Positions 1-7,772 of a stretch of 64,000 nucleotides of DNA are shown one piece after another. Origin of the DNA: Streptomyces flavochromogenes (GTDB taxonomy: Bacteria; Actinomycetota; Actinomycetes; Streptomycetales; Streptomycetaceae); the NCBI RefSeq assembly GCF_000717595.1, contig NZ_JNZO01000018.1, positions 310,001-374,000 on the forward strand. Reading direction: 5' to 3'. The notes beneath the pieces were generated by a model that worked only from the letters and a program-made list of their open reading frames with translations, ran no database searches and was not told the origin of the DNA. Each line of letters begins with the position of its first letter. Within the stretch, counting starts at the first letter, position 1. The position numbers and the translations under genes are program-made.

Positions 1-6
1 ACGCAG

Positions 7-498
7 TTGACTGCGACGGGAACGTTCGGACTGAGCACGGAAGCCCGCAACCTGCAATGGCTGCTGGGGAATCTGGTGGAGGAGGTGCCCGGGGTCCATT
101 CGGTCGCCGTCGTCTCCTCCGACGGCCTGATGCTGCTCTCGTCCGACCCGGCCGCCCAGCAGAGCACGACGGCCGCCGCCGAAGCCGGCCGTCCGAACGG
201 GCCGCGCGGCTCCAGTGCCGACCTGGCCACCATCGTCTCCGGCATCGGCAGTCTGACCATCGGCGCCGCACGCCTGATGGACGGCGGCGGGGTCAAGCAG
301 ACCATGGTGGCGATGGAGGAGGGCAGCGTCTTCGTCATGTCGATCAGCGACGGTTCGCTGCTCGGCGTCCACGCCACGCCCGACTGCGACATGAGCGTGG
401 TGGCCTACCACATGGCGCTCTTCGTGGGCCGCGCCGGTCACGTACTCACCCCCGAAGTCCGCAGTGAGCTGCGCAAATCGATGGAGAGCACCCAGTGA
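7..498 (+). CDS. Roadblock/LC7 domain protein (conservon CvnB type)
   Basis: Small cytosolic protein of about 163 residues with the roadblock/LC7 fold signature near its N-terminus (a 'GVHSVAVVSSDGL' strand-turn-strand). In conservons this protein partners a sensor-kinase-like membrane protein and a Ras-like GTPase in a switch resembling eukaryotic G-protein signalling. It overlaps the DUF742 gene downstream by a GTGA junction, so the two are probably translationally coupled. The TTG at base 7 is the only start visible; a start before the window edge cannot be excluded. The expected kinase-like cvnA would lie upstream, outside the window. Family assignment rests on sequence pattern and on the gene order roadblock-DUF742-GTPase. 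Confidence 0.85.
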   Translation: MTATGTFGLSTEARNLQWLLGNLVEEVPGVHSVAVVSSDGLMLLSSDPAAQQSTTAAAEAGRPNGPRGSSADLATIVSGIGSLTIGAARLMDGGGVKQTMVAMEEGSVFVMSISDGSLLGVHATPDCDMSVVAYHMALFVGRAGHVLTPEVRSELRKSMESTQ

Positions 499-917
499 CG
501 TCAGTGTCTTCGGGGTTTCCCGCCCACCGGCTGCCCGTACGAGGAGACGGACGCCGCCCCGCGCGCGTACGCCCGTACTCGCTGACCGGCGGGCGGACCC
601 GCTTCGGCCATGTCCTGCTCGTCGAGACCTTCGTGGCGGCGCTCGAAGCGCCCGCCGTGCGCAAGCTCCTGACGGACGGCGGGCCGGGCGCCCGCGGTCT
701 GATGCCGGAGATGCGGGCCATCGTCGAGATCTGCCGCCGGATGCGGACGGTCGCGGAGATCTCGGCGCTTCTGAAGATGCCGTTGGGGGTCGTCCGGGTG
801 CTCCTCAGCGACCTGGCCGACCAGGGAAAGATCCGTGTGTACGGGACCGGTCACGGCACCGGGCAGCCCGACCGCGCGCTCCTCGAAAGGGTGCTGAGTG
901 GACTCCGTCGTCTCTGA
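495..917 (+). CDS. DUF742 protein (conservon CvnC type)
   Basis: A 140-residue protein with the RPYxxTxGRT motif at residues 26-35, typical of DUF742 proteins of Streptomyces conservons, and a winged-helix-like C-terminal half (EISALLKMPLGVVRVLLSDL). Its biochemical role is unknown; it is always encoded between the roadblock protein and the GTPase. The GTG start overlaps the preceding stop (GTGA), and the next gene starts 20 bases before its own stop, so the three are one tight translational unit. Confidence 0.88.
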   Translation: MTSVSSGFPAHRLPVRGDGRRPARVRPYSLTGGRTRFGHVLLVETFVAALEAPAVRKLLTDGGPGARGLMPEMRAIVEICRRMRTVAEISALLKMPLGVVRVLLSDLADQGKIRVYGTGHGTGQPDRALLERVLSGLRRL

Positions 918-1632
918 CGCCTCCGCCGTCTCCGATGCCGACACCGCATCACCGGCGGTGACCGGCATTCCCGCGCAGCCCCAGGCCCCCGAGGCCGACC
1001 TGTTCCAGCGAGATACGACCGCGTCGGCCACCGCCGAGCCCGACGCCGAGGACGGCGCGCAGGACTGGCAGCTCGACCACACCCGCGCCCCGATCGCGAC
1101 GAAGATCGTCGTCGCGGGCGGATTCGGCGTCGGCAAGACCACCTTCGTGCGCGCGGTCTCGGAGATCACCCCGCTCCAGACCGAGGCACTGATGACCCGG
1201 GCGAGCGAGGAGACCGACGACCTCACCGCCACGCCGGACAAGCTCACCACCACGGTGGCGATGGACTTCGGCCGGATCACGCTCGACAACGACCTGGTGC
1301 TGTACGTCTTCGGTACGCCGGGACAGCAGCGTTTCTGGTTCATGTGGGACGACCTGGTGCGCGGGGCGATCGGCGCGATCGTGCTGGCCGACACGCGGCG
1401 GCTCACGGACTGCTTCCCGGCCCTCGACTACTTCGAGAGCTGTGGGCTGCCGTACATCGTGGCCGTCAACCACTTCGAGGGCACCGAGCTGTTCGAGGCG
1501 GACGACGTCAGGGAGGCGTTGACCGTGCCCGCGCACGTCCCCGTGGTGATCATGGACGCGCGCAAGCGGTACAGCGTCGTCGAGAGCCTGCTCGCGATGG
1601 TCGCGCACGCGCTGGAACACACCCCCGAATAG
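898..1632 (+). CDS. Ras-like GTP-binding protein (conservon CvnD type)
   Basis: A 244-residue small GTPase with an unstructured acidic/Ala/Pro N-terminal extension of about 65 residues. The P-loop GGFGVGKT is at residues 74-81, a switch II segment FGTPGQQRF near residue 140, and a VNHF segment stands where NKxD normally gives guanine specificity, so the base-recognition motif is altered. Conservon GTPases are thought to be regulated by the roadblock partner encoded upstream. The GTG start lies inside the DUF742 gene. The next gene begins 38 bases downstream with its own ribosome site, consistent with one operon. Confidence 0.9.
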   Translation: MDSVVSDASAVSDADTASPAVTGIPAQPQAPEADLFQRDTTASATAEPDAEDGAQDWQLDHTRAPIATKIVVAGGFGVGKTTFVRAVSEITPLQTEALMTRASEETDDLTATPDKLTTTVAMDFGRITLDNDLVLYVFGTPGQQRFWFMWDDLVRGAIGAIVLADTRRLTDCFPALDYFESCGLPYIVAVNHFEGTELFEADDVREALTVPAHVPVVIMDARKRYSVVESLLAMVAHALEHTPE

Positions 1633-1670
1633 ATCGCTCAGCTCTCCCCGTCACGCCAGGAGCACCACCC

Positions 1671-2906
1671 ATGCGGAAGATACTCATAGTCGGCGCCGGC
1701 CAGTCCGGTCTGCAGCTCGCCCTCGGACTCCAGTCGTCGGGGTACGAGGTCACCCTCATGTCGAACCGGACGGCGGACGAGATCCGGGCCGGCCGGGTCA
1801 TGTCCACCCAGTGCATGTTCCACACCGCGCTCCAGCACGAGCGGGACCTCGGCCTCAACTTCTGGGAGTCCCAGGCACCGCGCATCGAGGGCCTCGGCGT
1901 CTCGGTCGCCGCGCCCGACTCCACCCGTGCGATCGACTGGGTCGGCAGGCTCGACGGGTACGCGCAGTCGGTCGACCAGCGGGTGAAGATGGCCGGCTGG
2001 ATGGAGACCTTCGCCCAGCGCGGCGGCCAGCTGGTGATACACGGCGCGGCCGTCAGCGACCTGGACTACTTCTCGCGCAGCTACGACCTGGTGCTCGTCG
2101 CGGCGGGCAAGGGCGAGCTGGTCTCGATGTTCGGCCGGGACGCGTCCCGTTCGCCGTACAGCGAGCCGCAGCGCGCGCTGGCCGTCGCGTACGTCCACGG
2201 CCTCGGCCCGCGCCCCGAGCACCCGGACTTCGACGCGGTGCGGTGCAACGTGGTCCCGGGCGTGGGCGAGCTGTTCGTCATGCCGACGCTGACGACGGGC
2301 GGCCGCGCGGACATCCTCTTCTGGGAGGGCGTCCCCGGCGGCCCGCTCGACGCCTTCCAGGGCGTCAAGGACCCGGCGGAGCACCTGTCGCTGACCCTGG
2401 AGCTGATGGAGAAGTTCACGCCCTGGGAGTACGCGCGGGCCACCAGGGTCGAACTGACCGACGCGGGCGGCACCCTCGCCGGCCGGTACGCGCCGACGGT
2501 CCGCAACCCGATCGGCCGGCTGCCCGGCGGCGGCCTGGTCCTCGGCGTGGCCGACGTGGTCGTGGCCAACGACCCGATCACCGGCCAGGGCTCGAACTCC
2601 GCGTCGAAGTGCGCGGCGGCGTACCTGGCGGCGATCGTCGAGCAGGGCGACAAGCCCTTCGACGAGGAGTGGATGCAGTCGGCCTTCGACCGCTACTGGC
2701 AGACGGCCCAGCATGTCACCAAGTGGACGAACGCGATGCTGGCGCCCCCGCCGGAGCACGTCCTGAACCTCCTGGGCGCAGCGGGCCGGCTCCAGCCGGT
2801 CGCCGACCGCTTCGCGAACGGCTTCAACGACCCGTCGGACTTCGAGAACTTCTTCTTCGACCCGGAGAGGACGGACGCGTACCTCGCGGAGGTCGCGGGC
2901 GGCTGA
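1671..2906 (+). CDS. StyA-like FAD-dependent monooxygenase
   Basis: A 411-residue flavoprotein, the size of the oxygenase component of styrene/indole monooxygenases. The dinucleotide-binding GAGQSG is at residues 8-13, and GVADVVVANDPITGQGSN near residue 320 resembles the second FAD/ribityl-contact region of this hydroxylase superfamily. Two-component members receive reduced FAD from a separate NADH:flavin reductase; none is encoded next to it. It starts at ATG after CAGGAG and follows the conservon GTPase by 38 bases, ending at a strong terminator, so it is the last gene of the conservon operon. Many conservons end with a P450; here a flavin monooxygenase takes that place. The substrate is unknown. 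Confidence 0.8.
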   Translation: MRKILIVGAGQSGLQLALGLQSSGYEVTLMSNRTADEIRAGRVMSTQCMFHTALQHERDLGLNFWESQAPRIEGLGVSVAAPDSTRAIDWVGRLDGYAQSVDQRVKMAGWMETFAQRGGQLVIHGAAVSDLDYFSRSYDLVLVAAGKGELVSMFGRDASRSPYSEPQRALAVAYVHGLGPRPEHPDFDAVRCNVVPGVGELFVMPTLTTGGRADILFWEGVPGGPLDAFQGVKDPAEHLSLTLELMEKFTPWEYARATRVELTDAGGTLAGRYAPTVRNPIGRLPGGGLVLGVADVVVANDPITGQGSNSASKCAAAYLAAIVEQGDKPFDEEWMQSAFDRYWQTAQHVTKWTNAMLAPPPEHVLNLLGAAGRLQPVADRFANGFNDPSDFENFFFDPERTDAYLAEVAGG

Positions 2907-2925
2907 ACCGCGGACGGTTCCCTTC

Positions 2926-2967
2926 GACGGCCGGCACCCGGGGCTCCAGGCCCGGGTGCCGGCCGTC
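2926..2967. terminator. Strong hairpin terminator after the conservon operon
   Basis: Perfect 17-bp inverted repeat GACGGCCGGCACCCGGG with its complement, separated by an 8-base loop, beginning 19 bases after the monooxygenase stop. No T-tract follows, as is usual for Streptomyces terminators. Confidence 0.8.
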
Positions 2968-2970
2968 TGC

Positions 2971-3007
2971 CGTCGGCTCGTCTGGCGTCGGCTCGTCTGG
3001 CGTCGGT
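2971..3007. repeat. 15-bp tandem repeat, 2.5 copies
   Basis: CGTCGGCTCGTCTGG occurs twice head to tail and a third partial copy follows, between the terminator and the next gene. Probably slippage-generated; no function is evident. Confidence 0.6.
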
Positions 3008-3082
3008 CTTCCCGGGATCGACCGTCCAACGGCGGTCGTAAAACGGATCGAGATCTCCCGCCCCGTGCTCGATGATGTGTCC

Positions 3083-3613
3083 ATGTCTCAGACGAACACC
3101 CTGGCCCGCGTGGACGCCGACCTCATCGCCGGGAGGGTCCCCATGGCGCGGCAGCGGCTGCGTGGGCTGGTTTCGTCGTTTCCGGACGATCTGACGCTGC
3201 GGCGTCGGCTTGCCGAGGTGTACCGGCTGTACGGGGACGCGGCCGAGGCGGGGCGCTGGATGTACCTCGAAGAGGACCGGAACGCGGAGGAGACCGCCGC
3301 CTTCGAAGAGCGCTACGGGACTCCCGGGTGGCGGATGAAGGCCCTCGCCTGGCGTGGGCCCGAGGCGCTGGCCGCGTCCTCCTTCGCCGTCGAGCAGCTC
3401 GCCGCGGTGCGGACCGCCTGCGCCGAGCGGCTCGGACACCCCGTCGACTGGGACGACCCGGGCACCTACGCGGCGGACCGGGGCGAAGAGGCCGACGCCC
3501 CGGAACCCGGCGGCTGGACGTCCGCCGGAGTGATCGCGGGCGCCGGCGCCCTCGCGGGAACCGTGGTCATGGTGGGCATCTGGGTGCTCGGACTCGTCTC
3601 CCTCTTCTCGTAG
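3083..3613 (+). CDS. Small TPR-like protein with C-terminal membrane helix (DUF6584-like)
   Basis: A 176-residue protein of unknown function. The N-terminal 60 residues (ARVDADLIAGRVPMARQRL, then RRRLAEVYRLYGDAAEAGRW) look like two TPR-type helical hairpins, and one hydrophobic helix (about residues 148-172) ends the protein, so it is probably a tail-anchored membrane protein. I recall similar proteins labelled DUF6584 in Streptomyces, but that name is from memory. The ATG was chosen because the Ser-Gln-Thr-Asn N-terminus leads straight into the helical repeat; no strong ribosome site is seen. It stands alone, convergent with the peptidase gene. Confidence 0.7.
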   Translation: MSQTNTLARVDADLIAGRVPMARQRLRGLVSSFPDDLTLRRRLAEVYRLYGDAAEAGRWMYLEEDRNAEETAAFEERYGTPGWRMKALAWRGPEALAASSFAVEQLAAVRTACAERLGHPVDWDDPGTYAADRGEEADAPEPGGWTSAGVIAGAGALAGTVVMVGIWVLGLVSLFS

Positions 3614-3662
3614 CGCCCGCCGGCCTCCGCCCGGCGGACCGCCCACGGCGCCGGCGGACCCG

Positions 3663-5153
3663 TCAGGGCGAAGAGCGCGCCGACGACGTACCAGCCGGGG
3701 CGGCCCCCGCCGATGCACAGAGCGATGAGCAGGCCGGGGCCGACCGCCTCGGGCCGCGGTCGTATCCCTCGTCCGCTCCGTCCCTCGCCCCCGCCGGCAG
3801 CGCCGGCGGGGTGTACGCGGCCAGAGCCTCCCCGTCCGGATCCGGGCGCACCGCCCCGAGCAGCGGGTTCGCCGCGATCGGGGAGACCTTCACCTTCCCG
3901 CCGGGCCGCGGCGCCTGCACCACCAGGCCCTCGCCTAGATAGACCGCCACATGCGTCGCGCCGGGGAAATACACCACCAGGTCCCCGGGACGGAGCTCCG
4001 CGAGCGACACCCGGGGCAGTGTCGCCCACTGCTCCTGGCTCGTCCGCGGCACCTCCAGGCCCGCCGCCGCCCACGCCCGCTGGGTCAGCCCCGAGCAGTC
4101 GTACGTCTCCGGGCCCTCCGCCCCCCACTCGTACGGCTTGCCGATCTGGCCCACCGCGAACCGCAGCGCCTCCGCGCCCGCCCCGGACGGGGTACGCCGG
4201 CCCTTCAGGACACCCGAGTCGAGCAGCTCGCGCTGCGCGCCCGCCGTCTGGACCCGCTCCAGCTCGGTGAGCCGGGCCAGCTGTTCGGGAGAGAGCGCGG
4301 CGAGCAGCTTCTCGACCTCCGCCAGCCGGGCCCGCACCTCGTCGCGCCGGGTGCGCTGCGTGGCGGCGAGGGTCTGCTGCCGGTCGAGCGCCCTGCGGGA
4401 GGCGCTCGCCAGGCTGCCGGCTTGCCGCTCGGCCTTCTCGAGCCGCGGCACGGCCGACGCCCGGTCCCGTGACGTCCGCGCCATCAGATGCCCCTGGTCG
4501 AGCGCCGACTGGGGATCCGGCGCGAACAGCAGCCGCAGATACGAGGAGAACTCGGACCCGCCCCGGTACTGGTCCCGGGCGATCCGCCCGGCCTCGGCCC
4601 GCCCCTGCGCCAGCGCGGTACGGGCGGCGGTCAGCCGGGCGGTGACCCTCTTGGTGTCGGCGGTCTGGAGCTTCAGCGCCTCCTCGGCGGCGTTGAACCG
4701 CTCGGTGGCCTCCTCGGCCTGCTGGTAGAGCGTCCGCATCCGGGTGAGCAGGGCGGTGACGGAGTCGCCGCCGGGGGGAGGGAGAGCGGCGGCGTCGTCG
4801 TCGGTGGCGGGAGGCGGGGTGGGAGGGGCGGACTCCCGCGGGTCGCCGGGGTCGTCGGGGTCTGCGGGATCGGCCGCGTCCTGCCTCCCGGAAGAGCCCG
4901 CCGCGGTCGTTGCTGTCTCGGCTGTCTCGGCTGGTTCCGCGGTGGGTGCCGTGGGCGCCTTGGGTGGTGCGGGCGCGTCCGGGTCGACCGGTCCCACCGG
5001 TTCCGCAGCCGGGTCCGCCCAGGCGATCGGCGCCTCCACCGGGGGATCGGCGGGCGGCTCGGGAGCGGCGGCGCCCGCCGGGAGGACGCCGGTGAGGGCG
5101 GTCGCGGCGGCCAGGGCCCCCGTGCAGACCGTACGCAGCAGCCTTCGCGACAC
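3663..5153 (-). CDS. Secreted NlpC/P60 (C40) peptidoglycan peptidase with coiled coil
   Basis: A 496-residue exported cell-wall hydrolase. The order is a Sec signal peptide (SRRLLRTVC then an Ala/Leu-rich core ending near AGAAAPEP), a Pro/Ala/Glu-rich linker of about 100 residues, a long coiled coil (about 145-320), and the NlpC/P60 domain with catalytic Cys353 in YDCSGLT and His401 in ATHVAVYL. Such enzymes usually cleave the D-Glu-meso-DAP/LL-DAP bond of stem peptides. The GTG start is preferred over an upstream ATG because GGAGG lies 8 bases before it. About 45 residues of low-complexity Ala/Ser/Gly follow the catalytic domain, running through to the stop beside the convergent gene. Confidence 0.9.
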   Translation of the reverse strand: MSRRLLRTVCTGALAAATALTGVLPAGAAAPEPPADPPVEAPIAWADPAAEPVGPVDPDAPAPPKAPTAPTAEPAETAETATTAAGSSGRQDAADPADPDDPGDPRESAPPTPPPATDDDAAALPPPGGDSVTALLTRMRTLYQQAEEATERFNAAEEALKLQTADTKRVTARLTAARTALAQGRAEAGRIARDQYRGGSEFSSYLRLLFAPDPQSALDQGHLMARTSRDRASAVPRLEKAERQAGSLASASRRALDRQQTLAATQRTRRDEVRARLAEVEKLLAALSPEQLARLTELERVQTAGAQRELLDSGVLKGRRTPSGAGAEALRFAVGQIGKPYEWGAEGPETYDCSGLTQRAWAAAGLEVPRTSQEQWATLPRVSLAELRPGDLVVYFPGATHVAVYLGEGLVVQAPRPGGKVKVSPIAANPLLGAVRPDPDGEALAAYTPPALPAGARDGADEGYDRGPRRSAPACSSLCASAGAAPAGTSSARSSP

Positions 5154-5227
5154 GTCACCACCTCCACGGGGATGATGACGTGTCACTTCATGTGATTACC
5201 GTACGCATGGGGGTGAGTCCGGCGTCC

Positions 5228-5536
5228 TCACTCGTTCGGCTCAGCGCCGCCCCGGGGAGGGGTCGCGCCGGTGCTCGGCTTCGACCAGGGCCACTTCAGC
5301 TCGCGACGCTCGCGGCCCTCGGGGGCGTACTCGTAGATCCAGCCGCGCTGGAGACCCAGTCGCTTCGTGTAGCCCGCGGGCTCGCGGCGGTAGGTGTGGA
5401 GGGTCGGGGGGTTCCCGTTGTGGGCCGGGACCGGGATCTCGTACCACTTCGGCGGGTGGCCGGTCGGGCCGAGCAGGATCGGCAGGACCCGGCCGTCGAG
5501 GGGGCCGCCACGGAAGGAGGTGTTCTGGCTTCTCAC
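5228..5536 (-). CDS. Conserved small hypothetical protein
   Basis: A 102-residue basic protein starting GTG-AGA-AGC, with a Gly/Pro/Trp/Tyr-rich body (GGPLDGRVLPILLGPTGHPP, then WYEIPVP and GWIYEYAPEG) that suggests a small beta-rich fold. I do not recognise a function. It is believed real because coding bias is strong, the composition is that of a globular protein, and Gly-Gly-Pro-Leu-Asp-Gly openings occur in small conserved actinobacterial proteins. It lies between the divergent peptidase promoter and the TetR gene; the putative ribosome site GGAGG is unusually close to the GTG. Confidence 0.6.
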   Translation of the reverse strand: MRSQNTSFRGGPLDGRVLPILLGPTGHPPKWYEIPVPAHNGNPPTLHTYRREPAGYTKRLGLQRGWIYEYAPEGRERRELKWPWSKPSTGATPPRGGAEPNE

Positions 5537-5570
5537 CCCTCCAGTGTCCCCTCCGGCCTCCGGTTCCTGC

Positions 5571-6293
5571 TCAGAGGAGATGAGCGGCCTCGCCGACCAC
5601 CGGGATCACCCGGCGGGCCAGCCGGGCCACGGGCCCCTCGGGCGTCTCCTCGGCGAGGAGGCGTCCGACGACGCGCGCGGTCTCCTCGTCACTGGCCGTG
5701 CTCGCGGCGAGGAGGGCGATGAGATGGTCCACGAGCCACTCCCGCAGCTCCCGGGCCGGGGGCCGCTTGTCCTCGTCGAGCCAGATGAGGGAGGCGGCCT
5801 CCACGGCGGCGATCCATGTGCGGACCAGCATGCCGAGGCGGGGGCCGGGGCGGTCCACGCCGAGGTGGACGAGGATCTGGCCGGCGGCCGCGCGGCGGAC
5901 CTCGTCGACGATCGCGGTGGTGCGGGAGGTCTCGGCGACGCTGCCGCCGCGCAGGAGGGCGCTGAAACCGGCGTCGTGCTCGTCGACGAAGGCCAGATAG
6001 CGGTCGAGCACCCTGCCGAGCCGCTCGGTGGGCGCTCCGACCGGGGGCTCGGTGAAGCAGTGGTTCAGGGCGTCTGCGGAGGACCGGAGGGCGGCCTCGT
6101 AGAGCTGCTGCTTGCCGCCGGGGAAGTAGCGGTAGACGAGGGGCCGGGAGACGCCGGCCGCCTCGGCGACATCGTCGAGGGAGACGTCCTCGGGGGTGCG
6201 GTGGGCGAAGAGCTCCTGGGCGGCTTCGAGGAGCTGGCCGCGGCGCGCCTCGACGCTGAGCCTGCGGTACGCGGGGGTGGCGGCGGCAGTCAT
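5571..6293 (-). CDS. TetR-family transcriptional regulator
   Basis: A 240-residue repressor-type protein. The N-terminal HTH (SLDDVAEAAGVSRPLVYRYF, about residues 35-54) is a textbook TetR recognition module, followed by an all-helical ligand-binding domain with the hydrophobic pattern of TetR_C families. ATG was chosen because the region upstream is low-complexity and the MTAAATPAYRRLSVEARR start fits TetR N-termini. It is encoded downstream of, and in the same direction as, the AurF-like oxygenase, 340 bases away, so it is the best candidate regulator of the diiron oxygenase pair, perhaps sensing their substrate. The ligand is unknown. Confidence 0.9.
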   Translation of the reverse strand: MTAAATPAYRRLSVEARRGQLLEAAQELFAHRTPEDVSLDDVAEAAGVSRPLVYRYFPGGKQQLYEAALRSSADALNHCFTEPPVGAPTERLGRVLDRYLAFVDEHDAGFSALLRGGSVAETSRTTAIVDEVRRAAAGQILVHLGVDRPGPRLGMLVRTWIAAVEAASLIWLDEDKRPPARELREWLVDHLIALLAASTASDEETARVVGRLLAEETPEGPVARLARRVIPVVGEAAHLL

Positions 6294-6633
6294 GCTCCGC
6301 AGCGTAGCGGGACCCCTCATGCCCCCACCCGCCGTGGCCCACGCCGCCCGGCAGCCCGCGCCGCCTGCGACGCAGCCGCCGTTGGGCCTCTGCCATGACC
6401 GGGCCCGCCCGGCCGGGCCCCGCCGCCGCGGGCTGCCACCCGCGCCGCTGCTGGCCCCCGTTGTGGGCGCCTGTTCCTCCCCCGGGCCCGCGCTCTCTTC
6501 CCGTCCTGTGCTGCGGGAGCCCGCACGGGGGCGGCTCGGACAGCGGCGCGGGGCCCCCGAGTGCCGAAGCCCCGGGCCGCGCCGCCTCCGGCGCGGCGGC
6601 AGCCTCCGCCCCGACCGCTCCCCGTCACACACC
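6294..6633. other. Intergenic, no gene seen
   Basis: 340 bases of over 75% GC between the TetR gene and the AurF-like gene. Open frames on the plus strand here are Ala/Pro/Gly/Arg-rich with no start site and are not accepted as genes. It must contain the TetR promoter; no clear -10/-35 pair is seen. Confidence 0.6.
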
Positions 6634-7578
6634 TCACGCCAGCAGCCCCGACGACTTCCACAGCCGTCGCCCCACCCCCCGCAGCACCCCGATGTCGTCC
6701 AGGAAGTCCGTCAGGCGGCGTGCGCCGGACTGCATGACCTCGCGGCGGTGCCCGCTCGCCCTCACCTGGGCGACCGCCTCCCGCCGGTCCAGGCCCACCG
6801 CCTCGTACACCTGCGGGTTCACGAAGCACGTCGAGAAGACCCGCGCCGCCTCTCCGCAGCTCACCCGGGTGAACTCCTGCTCCCAGCGGGGCGCTGTCGC
6901 CATCTGGCGCCGCAGCTCCTCGCGGGCGTACCGCACGTGCCGTGCCTCCTCGACCACATGGATGCGGGTCACCCCGCGCACCAGCGTCTGCACCCGCTCG
7001 TCCGGGAACGTCAGCCGCTGCATCCAGTCGAGGATCTCCTCGCCGAGCAGCGTCGAGGCGAACGAGCCCGGGGTCGTGGACACGGTCTTCAGCAGGCGCG
7101 CGAGGTTGTGGTAGAGCCTCGGTACCGGGTACGCCGGGGTCCCGCCCTGCTGGATCAGCCGGGCGAACATCATCGAGTGCCGGCACTCGTCCGCTATCTC
7201 GGTCAGCGCGTAACGGACGTGATGGCTGGTCAGCGACTTGTCGTAGATGTGCCGGACGAGCAGCTGCATCAGGATGATCTCGAACCAGACGCCGAGCGAC
7301 GCGAGCGACGCCGCCTCGTGGCGCGAGAGCGCGATCCGCTGCTCCTCGGACATCCTGCGCCACAGCGGCGTGTCGTACAGGGAGAGCAGCTCGGGCGGCC
7401 AGAACCACTTGTCGTCCTCGAACGGCGCGTCCCAGTCGAGCTCGGCATCGGGGTCGTAGGAATGCTTGCGGGAGGACTCCAGGAGGCGTTCGGCGACCTG
7501 CTCACGGTCGCGCAGCGGCCCCAGGGCGTCCCTGAGGAGACTGAAGTCCGGCTCCGTGGACTCGGTGAAGGGGGTCAT
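6634..7578 (-). CDS. AurF-like non-heme diiron N-oxygenase
   Basis: A 314-residue soluble oxygenase of the AurF/p-aminobenzoate N-oxygenase family. All expected iron ligands are present with family spacing: Glu100, Glu131-x2-His134 (DECRH), Glu180/181 (LGEEI), then His207-x3-Glu211-x2-His214 (HVVEEARH). The extra His three residues ahead of the last Glu is the AurF hallmark that separates it from ordinary ferritin-like oxygenases. AurF oxidises an arylamine to a nitroarene; the substrate here is unknown, and no biosynthetic cluster surrounds it. It is divergent from a second diiron enzyme and near a TetR gene. Confidence 0.85.
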   Translation of the reverse strand: MTPFTESTEPDFSLLRDALGPLRDREQVAERLLESSRKHSYDPDAELDWDAPFEDDKWFWPPELLSLYDTPLWRRMSEEQRIALSRHEAASLASLGVWFEIILMQLLVRHIYDKSLTSHHVRYALTEIADECRHSMMFARLIQQGGTPAYPVPRLYHNLARLLKTVSTTPGSFASTLLGEEILDWMQRLTFPDERVQTLVRGVTRIHVVEEARHVRYAREELRRQMATAPRWEQEFTRVSCGEAARVFSTCFVNPQVYEAVGLDRREAVAQVRASGHRREVMQSGARRLTDFLDDIGVLRGVGRRLWKSSGLLA

Positions 7579-7772
7579 GGTTGCGGGGCACCTCGCTGTG
7601 CTCGTCGCGACGGTGTGACGTTACCGATGGTCACCGTTTATCAGACTGCCCGTCAGTAGCGCCGTCAATCCCTTGTGCGCGACTTGTTGACGATCCGTCT
7701 ACCAACGTGTGAGCCTGGCCGGGCCACAGGACTCGCACCACGGGAAAGGCCCGACCCCCCAAGGAGGCGTCA
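7579..7772. promoter_or_regulatory. Divergent promoter region of the two diiron oxygenases
   Basis: A 194-base spacer between divergent starts. It contains loosely symmetric CGGTGTGAC...GGTCACCG (about 7608-7635) and ACTG-N5-CAGT (7647-7659), either of which could be a TetR operator. The plus-strand gene has a strong AAGGAGG five bases before GTG. Neither operator is supported beyond its partial symmetry. Confidence 0.35.

Noticed and set aside
6395..7114. Plus-strand frame of about 240 codons opposite the AurF-like gene
   Set aside because: Pro/Arg/Ser-rich shadow of the minus-strand gene with no ribosome site; the minus strand has complete diiron motifs.
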